Origin: Planctomycetota bacterium | GTDB lineage: Bacteria > Planctomycetota > UBA1135 > UBA2386 | NCBI GenBank assembly: GCA_020425885.1 | Contig: JAGQRA010000109.1 | Location: 1 to 9,816, forward strand | Direction of reading: 5' to 3' | DNA length: 9,816 bases | Part shown: positions 6,748 through 9,816 of the stretch, in pieces | How the letters are laid out: the number at the start of each line of letters is the position of its first letter | Position numbering within the stretch: position 1 is the first letter of the stretch | Notes under the pieces: model-generated | Seen by the model: only the letters and a program-made list of their open reading frames with translations | The model's database searches: none | Told to the model about the DNA's origin: nothing | Translations under genes and position numbers: made by a program

Positions 6748-7968
6748 ATGCACGTCGTCCTCGTCGAACCGGCCTTCCCCAACAACCAGCGTGAGTTCCT
6801 GCGCGGCCTGCTGTCGACCGGCGCCCGCGTCTCCGCCATCAGCGAACGCCCGGTCGAGGCGCTGCCGGCCAACCTGCGCGAAGGCCTGTTCCAGTTCGAA
6901 CGCGTGCGCTCGGTCGTCGACGAGACCGCCCTCGCCGACGCCGTGAAGCGCCTCTCGCAGCGCGTGCACGTCGACCGGCTCGAAGCGACCATCGAGGCGC
7001 ACGTGATGGCGGCGGCGCACGTCCGCGAGCGCCTCGGCATTCCGGGTACGACGGCGAAGACGGCGTGGCTGTGTCGCGACAAGCCGGCGATGAAGGAGGC
7101 CGTCCGCGCCGCCGGCGTGGCCTGCGCCGCCAGCGCCCGGGTGACGTCGCCCGACGATGCCCGCGAGTTCGCCCGCCAGAACGGCTACCCGCTGATCATG
7201 AAGCCGCTCGACGGCGCCGGCGCCTCGGGCACGCACAAGGTCCACAGCGACGACGAGCTCGAGCGCGCATTGACCGAGCTGCGTGTGGCCCAGGGCCGCA
7301 GCGTCGCGATCGAGGAGTTCCTCGCCGGGCACGAGGGCTTCTACGACACCCTGACGGTGTGCGGCAAGGTCGTGCTCGACTTCGCCTGCCACTACTTCCC
7401 CAACGTGCTCGAGGCCATGCGCACGCGTTGGATCTCGCCGCAGATCGTCTGCACCAACCGCATCAGCAGCGACGGCTACAAGGAGGTCCGGGCGATGGGC
7501 CAGAAGGCGATCGACGCGCTCGGCGTCTGGACCTCGCCGACCCACATGGAGTGGTTCTTCGGCGACAAGGGACTCAAGTTCTCCGAGATCGGCTGCCGCC
7601 CGCCGGGCGTCGGCGTCTGGGATCTCTACTGCGCCGCCAACGACCTCGATCTCTACGCCGCCTGGGGTCACGCCGTCGTCCACGAGAAGGTGCCGTTCCA
7701 GCCGTCGCGCAAGTACTCGGCCGGCATGATCGCGCTACGGCCCGATCGCGACGGCGTCATCGCCGGTTACGAGGGCGAGGCCGAGATGCAGCGCCGCTTC
7801 GGCGAGTGGATCCTCGACAGCCACCTGCCGCCGCCAGGCACCCCGACCCAGGGAGTCGAGGGCGGCTACATGGCCAACGCCTACGTGCGCCTGCGCCACC
7901 CCGACTACGACACGCTGCGCTCGATGATGACGACGATCGGCGAGACGGTGAAGGTCAAGGCCCGGTAG
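6748..7968 (+). CDS. ATP-grasp ligase, paralog 3 of 3, in an operon with glgA
   Basis: This 406-aa ATP-grasp protein is related to the two ligases left of glgA. It opens MHVVLVEPAFPNNQREFLRG, then has RDKPAMKE (110-117), Lys152 in YPLIMKP, the glycine-rich loop DGAGASGT (155-162), EEFLAGHEGFYDT (189-201), Glu268 in THMEWF, Glu280 and Arg284 in SEIGCRPPG, and RHPD (383-386). It differs in details near the likely substrate pocket. After R-P-P-G it has VGVWDLYCAANDLDLY where the others have A-[RQ] followed by hydrophobic residues and an [NS]YA motif. The 225-240 region is WISPQIVCTNRI instead of W-I-x-[MW]-x-x-V-L. That suggests a different substrate. The ATG at 6748 is 24 bp after the glgA stop, without a visible Shine-Dalgarno, which argues for read-through from glgA. 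Its 3' end converges on the phosphopantetheinyl transferase gene, 41 bp away, with no obvious terminator between them. The reaction is inferred from the family only. Confidence 0.93.
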   Translation: MHVVLVEPAFPNNQREFLRGLLSTGARVSAISERPVEALPANLREGLFQFERVRSVVDETALADAVKRLSQRVHVDRLEATIEAHVMAAAHVRERLGIPGTTAKTAWLCRDKPAMKEAVRAAGVACAASARVTSPDDAREFARQNGYPLIMKPLDGAGASGTHKVHSDDELERALTELRVAQGRSVAIEEFLAGHEGFYDTLTVCGKVVLDFACHYFPNVLEAMRTRWISPQIVCTNRISSDGYKEVRAMGQKAIDALGVWTSPTHMEWFFGDKGLKFSEIGCRPPGVGVWDLYCAANDLDLYAAWGHAVVHEKVPFQPSRKYSAGMIALRPDRDGVIAGYEGEAEMQRRFGEWILDSHLPPPGTPTQGVEGGYMANAYVRLRHPDYDTLRSMMTTIGETVKVKAR

Positions 7969-8009
7969 CGGTCACGGGCCGGTCGCATCGTGCGCCGCCC
8001 CCATCGCGA

Positions 8010-8756
8010 CTAATCGACGCCCAATCGAAACTGCCTGACCCGACTCGGCGCACCGCGCAACGCACAGGCCGCGACGAACTCCGGCCCCGGCGAGACATCG
8101 AGCATCGACCAGTCCCCGGCCTCGCCGTTGCCGTTGCGACAGGCCACCAATCGCGCATCGTCATCGAGGCTGACGTCGAAGCTGTCGAGCGCCATCGACA
8201 GCCCTTCGCCGAGCGCCTTGATGTAGGCCTCCTTGCGGGTCCAGCAGCGATAGAACGCGAGCAGGCGATCGGACTCGCCGAGCGCGCTGAGGCCGCGGAA
8301 CTCGTCCTCGGAGAAGTGCTTCTCGGCGATCTGGTAGTAGCTGGTGAGATGCCGGACCTTCTCGCAATCGAGCCCGAGTTCGGTGCCGGCGATGCCGATC
8401 AGCGCGAGCTTGCCGGAATGCGAGAGGTTGAAGAACGGCCCCGCCCCCGAGCTCACCTGGCCGGCGAGGAACGGCTTGCCCCGATGTCCGGCCTCGAACC
8501 CGAGCACGGCCGGATCCCGTCCGAGGTAGCCGCCGAGGATCAGCCGCAGCGCGCCGTGGCTGATCTCGTAGCGCCGTCGATGGTCGGCGAAGTGGAAGCG
8601 CGCCGCCCGATCGTGTTCGGCCGGCGACAGCAGCGAGACGAGCTCGACCGCGTCGCCGGCCAACGGCACCGCCCAGACGTGCAACTCGCCGGCGGCGAGT
8701 CGGACCTCGGCGGGATCGACGAGCTCGAACGAACCGTGCAGGGCAACTTCGTCCAT
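8010..8756 (-). CDS. 4'-phosphopantetheinyl transferase, Sfp type
   Basis: It should transfer the 4'-phosphopantetheine arm of coenzyme A to a conserved Ser of an acyl- or peptidyl-carrier protein. The 248-aa protein is in the size range of Sfp-type enzymes (about 220-260), which are pseudo-dimers, unlike the roughly 120-aa AcpS. Motifs in order are RRYEISHGALRLIL (61-74), GKP (93-95), FNLSHSG (109-115), GLDCE (128-132; metal ligands Asp130 and Glu132, with Cys where Ile or Val is usual) and FYRCWTRKEAYIKALGEGL (168-186; Glu176 is the third metal ligand). All catalytic residues are present. The ATG at 8756 is the chosen start; no Shine-Dalgarno is seen. The esterase gene lies 51 bp upstream on the same strand and may share its transcript. 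No carrier protein, polyketide synthase, peptide synthetase or fatty-acid gene is visible in the window, so the target is unknown. It could serve fatty-acid synthesis or a secondary-metabolite pathway. Confidence 0.95.
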   Translation of the reverse strand: MDEVALHGSFELVDPAEVRLAAGELHVWAVPLAGDAVELVSLLSPAEHDRAARFHFADHRRRYEISHGALRLILGGYLGRDPAVLGFEAGHRGKPFLAGQVSSGAGPFFNLSHSGKLALIGIAGTELGLDCEKVRHLTSYYQIAEKHFSEDEFRGLSALGESDRLLAFYRCWTRKEAYIKALGEGLSMALDSFDVSLDDDARLVACRNGNGEAGDWSMLDVSPGPEFVAACALRGAPSRVRQFRLGVD

Positions 8757-8779
8757 GCGTCGCGGCAGCGTATCACATC

Positions 8780-8791
8780 GTCCGAACGGAC
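8780..8791. promoter_or_regulatory. Short inverted repeat upstream of the phosphopantetheinyl transferase gene
   Basis: gtccg-aa-cggac is a 5-bp inverted repeat with a 2-nt centre. It lies 24 bp before the transferase ATG in the 51-bp gap after the esterase stop. It could form a small hairpin or act as an operator half-site pair. At this base composition a chance occurrence is quite possible. Confidence 0.25.
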
Positions 8792-8807
8792 AAAGACTCG
8801 ACCACCG

Positions 8808-9816
8808 CTACTTGCCTGACGACAGCGCTCGCACGAACGGCGCCGCCGGCAACCCGGCGCCATTGCGCAGTGTCGCGGCGGGCACCGAGGCCCAGGCGTA
8901 GCGGACCTGCACCGGCTCCTCGACCGCGTCCGCGGAGAGGATCACGTCATCGCCATCGATCCGCGCCGTGGCGTCGACGAACCGTCCGTCCGCGCCGGCG
9001 ACCTGAAAGCCGGTGACCGGTGCGTCGGCCAGCAGTCCGCCGTCGGTGGCGGTGAACGTGATCCGCAGCGCCGCGCCATCGCGCACCATCGCGCCCGGCG
9101 ACGGGCCGTCGGCGACCACGTCCTCACCGTAGGGTACGCGCCGGGCCTGCAGCGCCAGCCGCCGCCCGACCTCCTGCTTGTTGCGCGGATGGATGTCCTT
9201 GGCATTGCCGATGTCGAGCGTCACGGCCATCCCGGTCCGCGGCAACGCCAGCGCGGCCGCCTGCGCCAGGCGCAGAGCCGCCGTGGCGTCGTCGTTGCCG
9301 TCGTAGGCATACGGCGCGATCTGCACGAAGTGGAACGGCAGCGGGCGGTCGAACTGCGCGCGCCAATCCTCGATCATCGCCGGGAACAACCGCGAGTACT
9401 GCTCGGCACGACCGCGGTTCGACTCGCCCTGGTACCAGATCGCGCCCGCGAACGGGAACGGCACCAGCGGCGCGATCATGCCGTTCCACAGCACGGCCGG
9501 TCGGTTCGGCGAACCGCTGGCATCGCGCGGCCAGGCCGGCAGCTTCGCCATCGCGACGCTGCGCTGACGCTCCCAGCCCCCCGACAACGGCACGACCTCG
9601 CCGCCGGCCGAAAGCCGCATCGCCTCGGGTTCGCAGACGAAGCCGCCTTCGCCGCCGGTGTCGACGACGCGGACCACCAGGGTCATCGCTTCGCGCCCGG
9701 CCGACACGGCGGCCGGCACCACGTAGCTGCGCGGCGTCGACCAGGCACCATCGCCTTCCATGCCGCCGACCCTGGTGCCGTTGCACCACACCGTGTCCAT
9801 GTCGTCGATCGCGCCG
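8808..9816 (-). CDS. Sialate O-acetylesterase-like SGNH hydrolase (N-terminal part outside window)
   Basis: Proteins of this family remove O-acetyl groups from sialic acids or other acetylated sugars, usually outside the cytoplasm. The frame is open to the window edge, and GAIDD precedes MDTVWCNG. This matches the family's typical G-x-I-D-D-x-D-T-V-x-x-N-G segment inside the protein, so the methionine at 9800 is internal and the real start lies beyond 9816. The visible 335 residues hold AVLWNGMIAPLVPF, the diagnostic AIWYQGESNRGRAEQYSRLFP block (WYQGESN at visible residues 127-133) and DIHPRNKQEVGRRLAL. The last has Asp207 and His210, the expected catalytic Asp-x-x-His pair. A C-terminal beta-rich region follows. 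The nucleophilic Ser block (usually G-Q-S-N) and any signal peptide should lie in the missing part. The transferase gene starts 51 bp after its stop on the same strand. Actual substrate is unknown; many members in environmental bacteria act on plant or algal acetylated glycans instead of sialic acid. Confidence 0.92.
   Translation of the reverse strand, partial: GAIDDMDTVWCNGTRVGGMEGDGAWSTPRSYVVPAAVSAGREAMTLVVRVVDTGGEGGFVCEPEAMRLSAGGEVVPLSGGWERQRSVAMAKLPAWPRDASGSPNRPAVLWNGMIAPLVPFPFAGAIWYQGESNRGRAEQYSRLFPAMIEDWRAQFDRPLPFHFVQIAPYAYDGNDDATAALRLAQAAALALPRTGMAVTLDIGNAKDIHPRNKQEVGRRLALQARRVPYGEDVVADGPSPGAMVRDGAALRITFTATDGGLLADAPVTGFQVAGADGRFVDATARIDGDDVILSADAVEEPVQVRYAWASVPAATLRNGAGLPAAPFVRALSSGK

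Noticed and set aside
2629..7968. Biotin carboxylase identity for the ATP-grasp proteins
   Set aside because: They are about 405 aa, not about 450, and lack the E-M-N-T-R-I-Q-V-E-H signature. No biotin carrier or carboxyltransferase gene is near.
7969..8009. Terminator between the convergent ligase and transferase genes
   Set aside because: The 41-bp gap is G+C-rich, but I could not find a stem of useful length or a T-run.
7065..8819. 584-codon open frame on the + strand
   Set aside because: It overlaps the third ATP-grasp gene in another frame and is antisense to the phosphopantetheinyl transferase. The Arg/Pro-rich translation has no recognisable domain.
9798..9800. ATG as the start of the esterase
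   Set aside because: The upstream codons (GAIDD) continue a segment that is internal in full-length family members, and the nucleophile Ser block would be missing.

Overview
This is a compact, G+C-rich stretch (roughly two thirds G+C by eye, with G or C strongly preferred at third codon positions). Eight genes are visible and no gap exceeds about 155 bp. No rRNA, tRNA, CRISPR, transposase or phage gene was seen. A secreted S46 dipeptidyl-peptidase points to a Gram-negative bacterium. With the SGNH-type sialate O-acetylesterase homologue, the high G+C and the lack of Shine-Dalgarno sequences, this fits a high-G+C Planctomycetota-like or Xanthomonadales-like organism. The sequence does not settle the phylum.

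Layout. A polytopic membrane protein of unknown function runs in from the left edge (3-794, +). It converges on an S46 dipeptidyl-peptidase (871-2541, -), and a long near-perfect hairpin lies between the two 3' ends. Upstream of the peptidase, on the same strand, are two tandem ATP-grasp ligases (2629-3846 and 3887-5110, -). A 152-bp divergent control region separates them from glycogen synthase glgA (5263-6723, +). A third ATP-grasp ligase (6748-7968, +) follows glgA after 24 bp. Converging on it is a Sfp-type 4'-phosphopantetheinyl transferase (8010-8756, -). Upstream of that, on the same strand, is the C-terminal part of a sialate O-acetylesterase-like protein (8808-9816, -) that runs off the right edge.

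How the genes may work together. The main point of interest is three paralogous ATP-grasp proteins of nearly equal length (405, 407 and 406 aa) on both sides of one divergent promoter region, with glgA inside the group. They share R-D-K-x-x-M-K-E, T-H-M-E-W-F, E-[IV]-G-x-R-P-P-G and a C-terminal R-H-P-D. They therefore look like one family that duplicated locally and then diverged, probably as carboxylate-amine (or thiol) ligases with different substrates. A link to glycogen metabolism (through glgA) or to carrier-protein chemistry (through the phosphopantetheinyl transferase) is suggested only by position. The peptidase and the esterase look like ordinary export-side degradative enzymes and need not belong to the same system.
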